NCBI RefSeq assembly: GCF_052857255.1
Contig: NC_135505.1
Coordinates: 53,866,792 to 53,930,791 of the forward strand
Origin: Amblyomma americanum
Taxonomy: Eukaryota > Arthropoda > Arachnida > Ixodida > Ixodidae
Direction: 5' to 3'
DNA: 64,000 nucleotides
In this document: positions 28,880 through 42,015 of the stretch, in pieces
Layout: each line of letters opens with the position of its first letter
Position numbering within the stretch: the first letter of the stretch is position 1
Made by a program: the position numbers and the translations under genes
Notes under the pieces: generated by a model
Told to the model about the DNA's origin: nothing
Seen by the model: the letters and a program-made list of their open reading frames with translations, nothing else
The model's database searches: none

Positions 28880-30045
28880 CTGCCTGGTCATTGCAGAGAG
28901 GGCGTCAAGATTGCCCAGTTGTGCGGTCCCGCCCATGAGATGACCGGCCACCGACCAAACGCAACAGGCTCCTTTCGCCGGAGACAAGAGAACCTAACCA
29001 AGTGTCAACTACCTCCGGCCCCTCCACGACTTTTAGGGTTTTTTCCAAGCTGGCGCTTACCGACCGTCGACTGCATTTTGCTGTTTCTCAGACACCGGAA
29101 GTATGTGTGGTTTCATCCGGCCATTAGAGGCTTAGGTCGTCAGCCTATCGGCCCTCCGGCCCTCGGCACCATGACCTAACACCTTCGGGAGTTTGCTTCC
29201 AACTAACCAACCATGCACTTATTTTTTCTTCTATCTTGCTTCGTGGCTACTGAGGAGAGAGTGTTCAAAGCTGTGCTGACCAGGCCACAAAACAAGAACG
29301 TGGCTGAGGGTGAGATGACCCCAGTCTACTCCGCTTGTACTCTGCAGCATCGGCGGTTTTCGCACTGGTCGTACTACGCCCTTCTACCTCGTCGTGCCCC
29401 AATGACCCAAATGACCACGGTCAGCAGTGAGGCTGCTTAGCCGAGACATCGCTTGCGAGGACCCTGGCTGCCGTGAACGCCCGCACAGACCGTGTTTGTC
29501 CGTAACCAGAAACCGCCACGTCGCTCGCCAGACGTGCACACCCCAGCGTGCGGGGGGAAGTTGCATGTATTTGAAAACCTTTTTACTTTTCACACGCTTT
29601 CCGTGCTGGATTTCGTGGGTCCAGCCTGGTGTTGCTCCAGGCCTGCCTCCGCTCAAGCATCGGACCAAACGAGCGCGACTGGCCCTCACAGTCGCAGTGG
29701 AGTCGCTGCCACTCCCTTGGGGTTTCGCATCGCCAGAGAATGGGCCTCGGCAAACCCATCCCTACCACTGGCGGTGCACCGGAACAAAGCCTGGTAGCCG
29801 AAACTACACCTGCCCGTATTCGGTGGCGGGCGAGGGAAGGGGGATCACAATCAGGCCGCACAGTCGAATTCTCCCCCCCCCCCCCCCGCTTGCAGGGACC
29901 AAATTTATGGGGGAGACAAAAAGAACTAAGAATAAAGTGGCCCTGCGCGTGCCACTAAGTATAGCGGGCTTGGTTAACTGCAGTTGTTTGACAGCCCTGG
30001 AGGCTGGCGTATACATAAATATTGACTGAGCCGCGGGGTAGCCGT
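28880..30045. other. Unassigned block inside LINE L-e
   Basis: Between the RNase H part and the RT part of L-e lies about 1.1 kb that matches neither. It is relatively GC-rich, has a C-run at about 29872-29887, and long open frames on both strands (for example 29427-30029 plus and 29384-29689 minus) with no domain I recognise. It is probably another repeat inserted in L-e. Confidence 0.4.
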
Positions 30046-30049
30046 GAGA

Positions 30050-32700
30050 TCTTGGTCCGCGATTCGCTCGCGAAGTGACGATGTGGCATGAGACGAGGTT
30101 TGTCGACGTAGATCGGTAGGTGTGTTGTCGCTCAGCTCCACAAAGTCGAAATGAAGAAAAAACAGGGGGACGGTGACAATATACTCTGGGATGAAGGATA
30201 CGTCCGGAGGGCTCGCGATTAGTGCAAAAAAGTGGCCTTAAGGCTATGTTTATGAATCTGAGAATTCTCTTGAAGTTCCGCGATCGATGTTATCCGCGGA
30301 AGGCAAGTGATTGTTCTCAAATACTCTGGATCGACGGCTTCCAGTCAATGCCACTGAGCTCTGGTTAAGTGTTGGAACTGTGCTTGGTACATGAGGCACG
30401 GTTGCAGAACCGCTCTCACCCAATGTCACGCGACATGGGAGCGAGAGCCGCCAGTTTTGGGAGCAATACGTCTGATTAGGCTCAAAGTCTGCAACGCCTG
30501 CTTTTTAGCCTGAAAAAGCCAGGCAGAGCCCGTTCCGAACCGGTGTATGGACAAAACTTCAATTTTCAATGCCTAAGATTCTTGACTTGAGGTTACAGAT
30601 AGTTTAAGGCGGATTGTCGAATTAGCGAGGTTGCGGTGTCTCAGCGGTTGGCCATTCACTTGAACGCAGTTTTGCTCACGGAAAGCTGTAGGCCGGCAGA
30701 CAGCATTATTGGCAGTAATATCTAAGGCTCACTGTAGCACCGCGGCTTGAGTCAGCAGGTCATGGTGAGTGCTCCACACCAAGATAGCATCGGCATACAT
30801 AAAGAACTTGACGTCACAGACATCATGTACGCGCCATGAGAGGCGAATGAAGAAAATATTGAACAGCGTTGGTGACAATACCGAGCCCTGGAATACACCG
30901 TGAACAAAGGCAAATGATCCTATGGAGTCACCATGAGGTGTATAGAAAATCGTCTGCCTTCAAGGAAGAATTTTATAAAATTCCATCCCCGAAGAGGTAA
31001 ATACAGCATATCAATCGAACTTAAAATGGCAGCATCACTTATGTGTCTGCGGGTCGATGACAAAACTTGCAACGCCAAGACAGCCAAACCAATCGTAGAG
31101 AATAGGACAGCAAATGAGCAATAAGATGCGTAATAAGCACAGCTACTAAAAAAAAGGGTGGCTTGGCGATTTGCAAAAAAAAAAAAAACACGAAGCATGC
31201 TGATTCGCGAAAAAGTGAAAAATGCCCACTCCAAAAAAAATCAAGAGAAAGAATAGATTATCACAACGCGTGGTTTTTCATTGGGAGCGCCATAAAAAGT
31301 AGCGAATATTCTGTGTATCACCTGCACTTCCTTGGTCACACCGTGGAGAACCTGCTGCATATACGCAAGTTTGCAAGTGAAAAAATATTGCAGACTTGAG
31401 CCCGAGAAAACACTGACAGTTTACTACCCATCCAAGCCTAGGTTTCTCGGCTCATGGACATTATCTGTGAATCCCAGTACGCTCCACTATTGCGAATTTG
31501 ATGCAGAAGAACCCCTAGATACTGAAGGGCGCCGCAGTCCCAGCTTATGCCACCTAAATGACCTGGCCTCGCATCCCATTGACTCAACAAAAATTCTTTA
31601 GGTTTGTGTTAAGAGCTGCTCCTAATACCCCACAAAACTGTTCAGTTAAACGCAGCCCCTCAAACACACATTTTGTCAGAACTAAGGAGGGGGATTTTAT
31701 TTGCATAGGCTAAAATCTTTTCTTCACATTGTACCAGGGATACACTACGGATAGCAGCGCTGTTGTCAATATTGAGGGAAAAGGTTTCAAGATACAGTAC
31801 AAATGAGAAAGGCGATAATAGGCTTGGTTACCTCTAAGTTAAAAGTTAGACTTGTATAAGATTCGTTGTAGCACATTCCTATGGTTCTAAGCACTATATA
31901 TACTACTTTTTTTATGCTCCAAGACCGCAAACAAGAGATCATGACAAACTTTATCAAATGCATTTGCAAAGTCACTCTTAATAAGACCTACTTGGCCGGC
32001 CTCGTCTGATATTGCCTATAATAACGAACGTGCAATATGAATGTGGATTTGGATGCTGCGGCCCCTGATACCGCAGACAAAATACGAGGCCATCAAATTG
32101 GCGAAAGCTAGCTGCAGCCGATTAAAAACATTAACAAAAAGTTTGTATTCGGTATTACAGGGGGAAATTGGGAAGTATCCTTCAAACTTTTTCTAGCAAT
32201 TTGTATCTGTGCTTTTTCAAATTAATAAAATATGCAAGGAACAGAAAGTCGGCGGCAATAAACCAACATCACAGGAATCCTGGAAAACCTCCATCAGAAC
32301 CAGCTGAAAGCAAGGGAGACTGCTTTATAGAACCAGCTACTAATACTATTTGGCCCCAGAAATTTCTGATCCGTCAAGTTAGAAATAGCGGATTTCATTT
32401 CGTTGAAGTGATAGGTCCTACCACTGGAGCACGCTGCTCATTGTTGCGCCGAGAAAAGGATAAGAATAAGCATCTGTAGTCTGATCTCCCATATTTGCTG
32501 CCAAAGCCTCGAAACAGCATCAAATTACAGAAAAAGGAAGCATCTATAATACCAAGAGCATCGCTGTGTGCGCAATCTTCGTACTTAATTCCCAATATTT
32601 TTTTTAGCAACAGCGGTCTGCCTTTCATCACAAGTCTCGACAAGATGGATGGCCATCCAGAAACGTAGGGACCTAGACCTTCTCAAGGCCCCCTTTTATG
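30050..32700 (-). pseudogene. LINE L-e reverse transcriptase, heavily decayed
   Basis: Minus-strand landmarks from right to left: IVETCDERQ-like text near 32630, AFDKVCHDLLFAVLEHKK near 31910-31960 (first catalytic Asp box), FLEGRRFSIH near 30950, GVFQGSVLSPTLFNIFF near 30850-30890, and a catalytic box YADA at 30786-30797 (one Asp lost). Thumb-like text follows to about 30060. Stops are dense. The family is likely I/Jockey-like with RNase H. Confidence 0.7.
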
Positions 32701-33320
32701 TTTCAGTTTCAATACGCTAGGCTATTGAACCCGAAGCTTAATCGCGTTCTTGAAGAGACATTGCCTTTGTGAGCTCCGGCTTACTTTAGTTGAGCTACTT
32801 TAGTTGCAGAAGTTTAGACCAGGTGCTATGTAGACTATAACACTACCGTAAAAGCAGGGCTACAACATTTTGCAACCGAGACGCAATCGGCGCTTCCGAA
32901 CGCATCTCCTGTTAAACTGCCACAGATATCTACGCTGTGCTGTGCACACCCTCTTTTTCATAATATAATACAACTATCAAACTAATATTCGCGCTTCGAA
33001 CTTTGTGCCTTTAGTGTCAGGGAGATGTGCGTTGCATGCATTGGCATAAAGAGTATTGTGGCAGAAACATGGCACTAGAGCAATAAGCGTTCGCGTTGAC
33101 GACGTTGCTGCGGAACGGCGGCACTTGTGCATAGGCCGCCGTCGTACATAGGGTAAATAACATTGACGATGAAGAGGTCACGCTTTGAGGTTTAAGGCGG
33201 TGGTATCCGCCTGCGATTAAATTGTGCTTTCGCACAATATTTCGTTCTCAGCAATGCTAAATCGCCACAAATTTTGGCATGAACTCTACATGCCAATCAG
33301 AAGCACAATATATACACACC
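32700..33320. other. No gene recognised
   Basis: Mixed-composition sequence without domain motifs, tandem repeats or tRNA-like boxes that I can see. Confidence 0.4.
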
Positions 33321-33570
33321 TAAAAATTTTGTGGTTTTTGAGGAATGAAAATCGCACAGTAACTGACTCACTTTTCGATGAGCACCTCTACTGCGCCGTG
33401 AAGGAAGAAATTGAGAGTGAAAGAATAAAAAGAGTAAGAAGTACAACAGTGGCTTAATTTTAACCAACTGGGGACCTTAAACGTGCCCTCACATCGCACA
33501 GGACATTAGCACCTTTTGCATTTCGCCTCCTACGAAACGCGGCCGCTGCGGTCCGCTCCGAACACGGGTA
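33320..33570 (+). mobile_element. SINE copy, family 1
   Basis: It aligns along its length with the SINE at 57728-57979: GGTTTTTGAGGAATGAAAAT, CTACTGCGCCGTGAAGG, a GAAAGAATAAAAAGAG purine stretch, then ACCTTAAACGTGCCCTCACA and GCGGCCGCTGCGGTC. The end nearest 33570 is the promoter-proximal side of the family, which faces the minus strand. No intact tRNA head is seen. Similarity was judged by eye. Confidence 0.65.
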
Positions 33571-33871
33571 CTCCGGCTGAGGAACCCAGTGCCTTATGTA
33601 CTGAGTTGCCGTGGAATGTCTGCACTGGAACGCGAGAGACGACGCAAAAAAAGAAAAGTACTAAGCGCGTACAAAACAAAAAAAACGTGCGTCGTTTTTA
33701 AGGAGTGTTTCTGTGTTCAGTTCGTGAGTATAATGTGCATTCAAAGCATTATGAAATTGATCGGTCCTAGACTGTCTCCAAAACTTTTTTGCTTGCCTAC
33801 TTGCGTCACACCCTCCGATCATATAACTCAATTGCACCTAAACCTGTCAAGAAAACATTTTACTTATAGCA

Positions 33872-33985
33872 CGATATCAGTGCGCGCTAAAGATGCTCAG
33901 GTCGTGGGAGTTTCTGGTGCCGTCCACTACGGCGTCTCTGTTGGCGTGAGTTGCTTTGGGACTTGAAACCGCCATAAACAAAACC
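33872..33985 (+). mobile_element. SINE fragment, family 2 (3' part)
   Basis: The segment from CAGTGCGCGCTAAAGATGC through CCGTCCACTACGGCGTCTCT to CCGCCATAAACAAAACC matches the 3' half of the tRNA-derived SINE at 49646-49890. The tRNA-like head is missing. Confidence 0.7.
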
Positions 33986-33989
33986 ATTT

Positions 33990-35500
33990 TCGCCACTACC
34001 AACCCTCCTCGGATTTTCATTTTTTTCAAATTTAGCACCAAATTTAGGGTTTATATTGTTGATGCCGCACCAAGGGCTCTTTCCATCCGCTCCTAGAAAC
34101 TGCATCGCAGAGAACTCAGATTCAGAGCCATGGGCTAACGTTCGCAGAGACGCCTTGAGTGCGCTGGTTTGCCACTGCCCACAGAGGCACCTAAAGGTGG
34201 TGCTTCAAATGACACTGGAGACGCTTTTTCGCGTGTGGCAAGCTTGCGATTGATTAGCGTGGGGTGCATGAAGAGGAAATAAATGGGTTGGTCAAAGCGA
34301 TGAAGGCGTAGGTATTGAATGCATTCCTGCATTTTATTATTTAAGATTTCTGATTGACATGGTATGCTATCATTTTCAAAACTTTTTTACCAGAATGTCT
34401 TGCATAAATGGTAATCTAAACTCTTATTCACGCCAACCTTTAAAAAGCTTTCTAAAATTTCTTCTAGAGCCACCTACCAACTTGAAATTACTGTTTCAAG
34501 GAACGACTTACTCGATGACTCGCCCGTGATGCAGGCCTTGCACCAAAAAGGTAAGCTCGCACGTGCCATGCAACATTCTCCCAACAAATTTCAGTTCTAA
34601 AAAGCGTTAAACACTAAACCCTCTAAGAATTAGAAAGACACGTGTGGATGTGGAAAAGGTGACCCACTATCCCAGTAGCTGTATTGGTAGCCTTCGACAC
34701 CTCCTCTGATTGCTCGAGAATACAGCGCACGGTTCAATGAAAAGTTCATCACTTGAGCTTCTGCAAATGTAGGTTCTAAAATACACACAGCCTGAGGGCA
34801 AACCGAATAGCAACAGGTGGAATTGTTATTACTTTAGAACTTTCTAGGTTCTTCCAGAAATACAGCCCTTTTAAGGTGAAAGCAATTCAAGTCGCATTAC
34901 GAGCAAATCTGGCGACGTGTTAGGGTGTACTTGCAGATTGTACAAAATATTGCAATGATAGCGAGAAAACTAGCGTGACGTCACAAGCGGCCGTATGAGG
35001 TACGGAGCAAGCCAAGCATCGCCATTACAGACGATCATATCAATGTCGTTCGCCTATATACACTCCCCACTGGATGAACTTCATGTGGCGCCAGCTTTTC
35101 GGAAACATTTGTAATAAAATTGCGATGCAGCCATTTGTCGTATAGCGTTCAAGGTGGCGTCGTATGATTTCTCTGCGTATATAGTTTACATGCGCTAGTC
35201 AAGTTGGAGGCTAGCTTGCGACAGGAATACCAAATGAGTACATATGCTCCTTCAATTGTATGCTTTCACTGAGTATTAACTACTTCTCTTAAGGGGCGAT
35301 TGAGGTGTCCGCCTAGATGTGAAGAACTTCGGCGCCATTTTCTTTTCCCCCCAAACACAAATTTTCCTATCAAAATTGTTATGCAACCGCTTGTCTTATA
35401 ACGCTCCGAGTTCTGCCATATGTGCGCGCATGTGTGAGTGGTGTATATGAGTGTCAGTGCACCCACACTACAAAAAAATACCCCTATATGGGAACAAAAA
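33990..35500. other. No gene recognised
   Basis: Short frames only. No zinc, RT, endonuclease or transposase motifs are visible and no tandem repeat. It may be ancient repeat or intergenic DNA. Confidence 0.4.
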
Positions 35501-35985
35501 GGGTGTAATATGTTCATACTTGACAGCGCAAAAAAACGAGGACAAAAGCGAACGAGGAGACAGAACACAAGCGCAGACTATCAACTGAACTTTTATGTGT
35601 CCTCTAGCGCACTTCATTTTATAAATTTCATTGCTCTAGAAGACAGCTTACTCTCTTTTTACTCCTTTCTATTTATAGTGCAGGCACAGTGTTGCTCTCG
35701 AATTCTCACACGTAAGCACAAGTGAGTTTCGCTGCCGATTTTTTCCTTTGCTGCAGCGGCGAATTCAGTGCTTGCTGCAAGGACGAATTCTGTGCTAAAG
35801 CGTGGTTTCTAGGGCGCCCGTATTCGTTCAGCTGTTCGTAACGTTCTCTGTGCGCTTAGATGAAAGTCAAATTGAAGTTAACCCCTATCCAGTGATTACC
35901 GTTTTCTGACCACAAATGAGTTGGTTCTACTGAAGGAGCTTTTACTTTTTTTAGTAAGACAAAGCTGAAATAAACTTGACTTGAC
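35500..35985 (+). mobile_element. Probable 3' end of an unclassified LINE
   Basis: The plus strand ends AAAGCTGAAATAAACTTGACTTGACT, an AATAAA signal with a short repeated pentamer. This is the same tail style as LINEs L-c and L-d. No coding remains upstream, so only a 3' UTR is inferred. The left edge is a guess. Confidence 0.4.
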
Positions 35986-35989
35986 TATA

Positions 35990-37370
35990 TGGTAGAAAAG
36001 GCACAAAATGTATTGAAGGTACCGCCACCATTGGCTGTTTTTGCCAGCAAACAGCGGGGATGCCTTAACAGGGCTATATACAGCTTGTGCTATAATGCAC
36101 GAACTTCAGCGGCACCTCATATCAAAAGTTCCAGATTACGGTTGTCAGAATAAGAAATGGCTATTCATGGATTTAGAATTTTAGTTAACACCTTCAAGAA
36201 TTAGTGACCCTGTTTTGCGGCTTTTTCATTTATTTAAAATACTCTCAGTGCGAAAAGCTATTTTCTCTTTTCTATAATTATACGAGTGAACTGTGATCAA
36301 CAATCAAGGCCAGTAAATGAGGAACGTACCAGCGCCGACAAAACTAGACAGAGCACACTATTTAATTCGCACATTTTTCATGGCTTGCTAACTGAAATCG
36401 CATGGTGAGTTATTCACAAAGCGGTTTTTTGTTCTTTACCAGTAATTTAAAACCGTTGTATACTATTTCCTTGACAGATTCAAGGGGCTGTAATTCCTAG
36501 GTCTAAAGTCTGTGCCTATTGTACTCGACAAAATTTATATTCTATTCATTCCATTTCGTCGTCCGTATCGAGTATCACTGTTTTTCTCTATGTAGAAGTA
36601 TCCTCATACCAATGCTTTGCTGCCATGCCAATGCGATGCTTTGCTGCCTATTGTAAACAGTTGTTTTCATGCGACACTCCTAAACGTTCGTTTCGTTTAC
36701 CTTGAAATAGAGTGGACATCCAATGCTTTGTTTTGTTTGATAAATCTTTATTCATGCTCACAATTATCTCCCCTGAATGACATAAACAGATCGGATATAC
36801 TCAGCACCTACTTTCCGTAAGGTATTATCCCTAACCTCTCCTACTCAAGTTTTCTGAACACATTCTAAAAACACGTGGTCAATATTATTATGTAGGATCT
36901 GTCTTCTTTCCCGACACCATTCGCGACTGCGATTTAGCACATTATCTATAAAGCCCCGAAAACCGTTTCCAGCATATTTGCATGTGACTTTTGTGTATGA
37001 GAATTACTTGAATGCCTGTTTCGCGCTCTTGCGTTGCGCTTTGATTGGAGGCCAGAACAAGCGTCGTGTGCGGCGCCAGTTCATGAAGAAAATAACAATA
37101 GAGCCCGCCTTGCGCGCAGCTCAATAAAAAGCGCATTTCGAAGACATAGCTCTCTCGGACCTTGTTCTTTCTCGCCTTAGCATCGATAGAAGTGTTGACT
37201 CCCCATCGAATACGCAATCCCAACCATCTGTCATAAATTGTCTCTGTTCCATTCTTCCTACCGGCAGCCACACGCCCCACGGCACTCTGCCGCGTGGTGC
37301 TTTGTCGGCCGCATTCAAACACTTCAACCTGCATCCATTTTGACCCAATAGCCCCTACGCCTTAATCCTG
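35990..37370. other. No gene recognised
   Basis: AT-rich sequence with scattered short frames on both strands. Nothing matches a known domain or RNA gene by eye. Confidence 0.4.
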
Positions 37371-37399
37371 TAGGTGTAGGAGCATTTCCGTCTGTGTCA

Positions 37400-37800
37400 T
37401 AAAGCCAGCCAGAAGACCTATTTCCTCCATCTCGTGTCCTACTTGCCTACTGATGTCGAAAAAGAATTAGCGATATCAACCCTTTGCCAGCCACCCCCAC
37501 CCCTCTCAGACACACTGAAGGCAGCTGTCTTTGCCGACAAGTCAGCGTCCGAGCAAGGCAAATTGCAGCAGCTCCTCACCGCTACAAAGGTCGATGACAC
37601 ACGCCTATTGCAACTCCTCTGTCGTATGCGCTAGCTGCTTGGAGACCCCGCCGGTGATCAGCACACGTTACCGCGTCAGGTGCTTAGACAGCATATCTCA
37701 CAGGACCTGGCCCTCGTCTTCGCAGCCGCGGGTGATGCTCCGTTGGGTGCAGAAGTCGTACTCGCAGACCTACTTGCTGACTACTCGTGGGATTAGAGCC
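37400..37800 (+). pseudogene. Gypsy E Gag fragment
   Basis: Frame 37434-37634 reads SYLPTDVEKELAISTLCQPP, DTLKAAVFADKSASEQGKLQ and LLTATKVDDTRLLQLLCRM. After a TAG stop at 37633 it continues LLGDPAGD, then a block with ISQDLALVFAAAGDAPLGAE. This matches the Gag type with a tandem LQQLL / LLRRM / LLGD signature. Confidence 0.75.
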
Positions 37801-38239
37801 CCAGCAATATTGCCATTTCATTTCCAGCTACTACCGCAGCTTTCCAGCTTGCGACTGTAGAAGGTAGTCTGGATGCACTTGACAGGCGGCTCGATGCTCT
37901 ACCGCCCTTGTAATGCGCTTTTCAGCCAAGGTTGTCGTGACACCATTGCACCGTGGAACCTTCGTGCTCCCCGAATCTGCAATCAGCCAACACGCGGCAA
38001 GACACCTCGCACTGAGCTGTGGGCTAGTACAGCCGAACCTTCCGCAGCTCGACCCGCATGTGCACCCACCCGCGCTGCTTGTCGAGAAATGGAGCGGCCG
38101 GCCACTGACGGCGACAAGTGGACCTCGTGGACGGACGTGCCGCCAATTTATGTCTTGGGCGAAGCCACTGGGGCTCGTCTCTTTGCTAATAAGAGAGAGC
38201 ACAGGTCAGCTTCATACAGGCCTCTTCAGCAGATCGCCG

Positions 38240-38580
38240 ACCCAACGAGCAGATCTCCCCGCTCCAAGCGATTAACAACTATACTATCCGCACATACGGC
38301 CAACGGTCTAGCTGAACCTTGAACTGCGCCGCACGTCTAGCGCAATTTTATTAATTGCCGACATCTCGCAAGTTCTTCGTAGCTCTAGCTTCCTCAGTTT
38401 CTTCAACGTTGCGGGCGATATGCACTCTAACTGTCTCATAGATCTCAGCACGGACCGCGTCATCAACGGCGCACTCACGACCGCGTCGGCGACGGGGCTT
38501 CAAGGTCTTGTCCTCTCTTCGCTGTACGCAAAGTTGATTTTCCCTACATTAGGAAGCCTCACTCGACATTGTTCAATGTG
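38240..38580 (+). pseudogene. Gypsy E protease remnant
   Basis: In shifting plus frames I read INNYTIRTYGQRS, then IADISQVLLGADFLSNFNLL and MHSNCLIDLSTDRVINGAL. The 'ILGADFL' flap-side block is typical of gypsy proteases. The DTG active site should lie upstream but I could not find it. Confidence 0.6.
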
Positions 38581-38619
38581 AAGCGCTCGATCGGCGACCA
38601 GATCATGACCTTTGGACTC

Positions 38620-39210
38620 TGCGTGTTTTGTCGCCCCCGCCGCCTGTCGGGAGGCTGCCTATCATTCGCCGCAAGTTTGAGTACTTGCTTTAACTCGGCA
38701 CCATGCGCTCTCCCTCGAGCGACACGGCACCACCATTCCACGTGGCATTAAAGATCCGAGCTTCTAGAGATATATATTTTGAGTTTACCGCGCCCTCAAC
38801 ACGCACACCTCACCACGCCGCTGGTCACGTCCTCATATCGAAGACTTCATGTAAACTATTGCTGGGTGCACGGTTTTCTCTAAGTTTGGCTTAGTCAAAG
38901 CTTACTAACAGATTCCTGCTGAGCCCGCTGATATTCCGAAGATGGCCATTGCCACACCATCCTTCTTTTAGTACCTGAGGATGCATTTTGCATTGTGCAA
39001 CCCTGCACAACCATTTCAGGGAACAATCAACAAGGTCCAGTGAGGTGTTGACTTGGTGCTGTCCTACCTCGATGATCTCTTCGCAAGATCCTCCGGTTCT
39101 GACAATGACGTTCACCTCCAAGTCGCCTTCTATCGACTTGAAGAATAAGGCCTCGTAATTAACTTGAACAAGTGCCTCTTCAGCATCGCTAAAATAGTTC
39201 TATGTTCTTA
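38620..39210 (+). pseudogene. Gypsy E reverse transcriptase remnant
   Basis: Pieces include RRKFEYLL-LGTMRSPSSD (fingers) and, near 39050-39180, VLSYLDDLFARSSGSDNDVH and GLVINLNKCLF. The catalytic YLDD box is intact at 39065-39076, but the palm before it is scrambled by indels. Confidence 0.7.
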
Positions 39211-39786
39211 TAACATGTAGTCATTTCATTTTTCTTTTCTGCCTGCTATCATAATTTACTGCTGCCGCAGCTCAGGTGCTTCAGTATTGATGGCAGAAGC
39301 CGGGGCTAACAAAAATCTTTTCCTTCATTGTTATTATTAATTTAATATAGACCACTCACTATTACTAATGCCATCTTGTCACTCCACAAGCCAACAGACC
39401 GCAAAGTGAAGGCAATTTAAAATTTTCCGCTGCCAACTGCATTTAAAAAGGTTTAAGAATTATTGGGCCCTCTGAACTCCAATATCTGCTTTTTTTCCGA
39501 AGTGTGGTAATCTAATGAAGAATCTGAATGACCTTCCGGTTAGTAGAAAAGATCCGGCTGCAACATCGGAATCAATTTTCTGGTAGGCAAGAGCACGAAT
39601 TGACGAAATACATAGAACAAGAAAAAAACAGACGAGATCTGACTGGCAACTACATTTTATTAAGAAAAAACAGATTCATAGGTAACAATCACAAAAACTA
39701 ATAGCACGCGCACACACGCCCAATGTAAAAGATAAAAACAAACACCATATGTAAATGGCTATGAACACTGTTCCATGATGTAGTTC

Positions 39787-40450
39787 TTAAATGTGGTTCT
39801 TAGGCTTCGTTGTCTGTATTGAAAGTGTGAGGGTGGGCGGTGCGTGCAGCTTGAACGTCATGCCAGTTAATAAGTGTGCGTGTTGTATAAGCTTGGCGAG
39901 GTGATTGTTATATTTTAACAGTAGCTTCTCAGTGTCTATTGTGTTATGTACCAGGTAACACCGCGAATGCAGGGGATCAGCGCCAGGTTTGGGCAGGTGT
40001 CTACGCTGACGCTGTTGCCGATCCGCGTGGGCGTCGGAAACGTGTTCAGAGCCTGCGACCTCGATGAGTCGGGGTTGCGTATCTCCAGTCAGTATAAATA
40101 TTGTTGAAGTCCCCACCGATTAGAAGTGGAACTTTCTTTGCTAGGTAGTGTAGCTCTTGCAGAAGTGGTTCCAAAGAGGCTGTCGGCTGGGATGGCGGTT
40201 GTATATGTTTGCTGTAACGATGGAAGGAAGTGCATGTTTGTGATGTAATCAGGCAGGGCGTCTCAGAAGTGATGAGTTTTGTTGGTGAGGCTGAGTAGCC
40301 CCTGAGAGTTCCCGGTGTGCAGCCTGCTGAGAATCACTGGGGGGCGTGGGTGCAAGGGCGTTAAGGAGAACTTGCAGAGGGGCCCGTTTGGTCCTGAAGT
40401 CGAGGGGATGCTGGTCGAGATAGAGCAAGACTTGTCCGCATAAAACTTAG
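39787..40450 (-). pseudogene. L-f endonuclease remnant
   Basis: Near 40080-40120 the minus strand reads VPLLIGGDFNNIYT, the catalytic GDFN box. Near 39950-40010 another frame reads PTRIGNSVSVDTCPNLALI, a conserved block before the SDH box. Frame 39787-40116 mixes frames across this region. Stops and shifts are frequent. Confidence 0.65.
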
Positions 40451-41340
40451 AAGCGTCTGAACGAAGAAAAATTCGGCCATCCGGAACAATGTGGAACTAA
40501 TCTAAAACCAAATAGACCGAAGAACCTAAACCAACTCGCGAGCGCGAGAAAAATGCATTATATTTTTTTGAATATCTTGTACCTTAGGCAAAAAAAACGA
40601 ACCTGTCGGTGTGGGCTATTATTCTTTGCAAATGTAGGCGATAAACTTAGTGTATCGAAGGAAACTTAGAGATTCTGTTTCCTTTTGCACTTCCATTTGC
40701 AAAACAATAATTGTCCTGGTTTAATACCTGTAGAAGCTCCGCGCCAGAGTTTGGAGACATATCTGCAGTTATAGGGCCCGCCATTTCGCTGCTTATGCGT
40801 TGCAGAGCTACTCTCCGCTGCAGCGTGAAAAATCGAGCAGAAACAGCAGCTAAGCTCCTCTGAAGCACACTGAGTTAAAGGGTGTGAACTGCCGCATAAA
40901 CTGCAATCTGCAGGCATTATCCCATTGCCTATAAGTTTAGGCAATTCAGCACTGCAGAGAAGACAACGCTCTCAGTCGAAAGTCGATACCTGCCTCTGTG
41001 TACAGTGCTTCGGCACAAATATACAGCGGCAGCTTTCGTGCCCTTAAAACACAATTGTTACGCCACTTCCAATGCGCCTCTGTTTTGCAAAGGTGATACA
41101 ATATCTGGCATGGTTCTGGTCGAGCGCACATGAATTCGAAGCTCCACGGTGTCAGTGAACTGGCGTCTCGAGGAATTGAGAGGGCTCGTAGCAAAGTATA
41201 GCTTGTGTCGCAGATTACACAAAGCCAAATGACGTCGAACACAAAAGGAGACTAGTGTAACCGCAGCAATGATCTCGTCCTGGCTGATGGTGTCTTGTTT
41301 CCCATCTTCATATTCTGGGGCATGAGGCGCATCTGTCACG
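39790..41340 (-). mobile_element. LINE L-f fragment: ORF1 zinc region and endonuclease
   Basis: On the minus strand a Cys/His-rich ORF1-like frame (40650-40950) precedes endonuclease sequence (40450-39790), the normal LINE order. RT is absent, so the 3' part is lost. Grouping the two pieces as one element is inference from strand and order. Confidence 0.5.
40647..40950 (-). pseudogene. L-f ORF1-like Cys/His region
   Basis: The frame reads DCSLCGSSHPLTQCASEELS then CCFCSIFHAAAESS, resembling one and a half zinc knuckles of LINE ORF1 proteins. The last cysteine spacing is off, so it is either decayed or a chance match. Confidence 0.45.
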
Positions 41341-41475
41341 GCTTGCTACAATATATCCTTCAGAGATAGTTCCGACTACTAGAACCTCACTACACAATCT
41401 TACGCCACACCGCACAAACAACTGGTCAACAGGAAGGAGCATGAGAAGATCGTACATACATACAAATATAAATGC

Positions 41476-42015
41476 CTGAATGCATACATACATACATACA
41501 TGCATACATACATACATACATACATACATACATACATACATACATACATGCATACATACATACATGCATACATACATGCATACATACATACATGCATACA
41601 TACATACATACATACATACATACATACATACATACATACACACATACATACATATATACACACATACATACATATATACACACATACATACATATATACA
41701 CACATACATACATATATACACACATACATACATATATACACACATACATACATATATACACACATACATACATATATACACACATACATACATATATACA
41801 CACATACATACATATATACACACATACATACATATATACGCACATACATACATATATACGCACATACATACATATATACGCACATACATACATATATACG
41901 CACATACATACATACATACGCACATACATACATATATTATTACATACATACATACATACGCACATACATACATATATTAATACATACACACTCATACGTA
42001 CATATATTTATACAT
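41476..42015. repeat. CATA/CACATA microsatellite, about 540 bp
   Basis: The left part is mostly (CATA)n with scattered TGCA. From 41641 to about 41920 a 20-base higher-order unit (cacatacatacatatataca) repeats about 14 times, later copies having CG in place of CA. Long frames on both strands exist only because the repeat has no stop codon. Confidence 0.95.

Larger units (their letters stand above)
37380..39220 (+). mobile_element. Gypsy-type LTR retrotransposon E fragment, plus strand
   Basis: The plus strand reads Gag (37400-37800), a protease remnant (38240-38580) and RT pieces (38600-39190) in the normal order. No LTR, RNase H or integrase is visible. The copy is truncated at both ends. 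Confidence 0.75.

Noticed and set aside
29427..30029. A 200-residue plus-strand gene
   Set aside because: No domain, a poly-C run inside, and overlapping open frames on both strands; left as unassigned.
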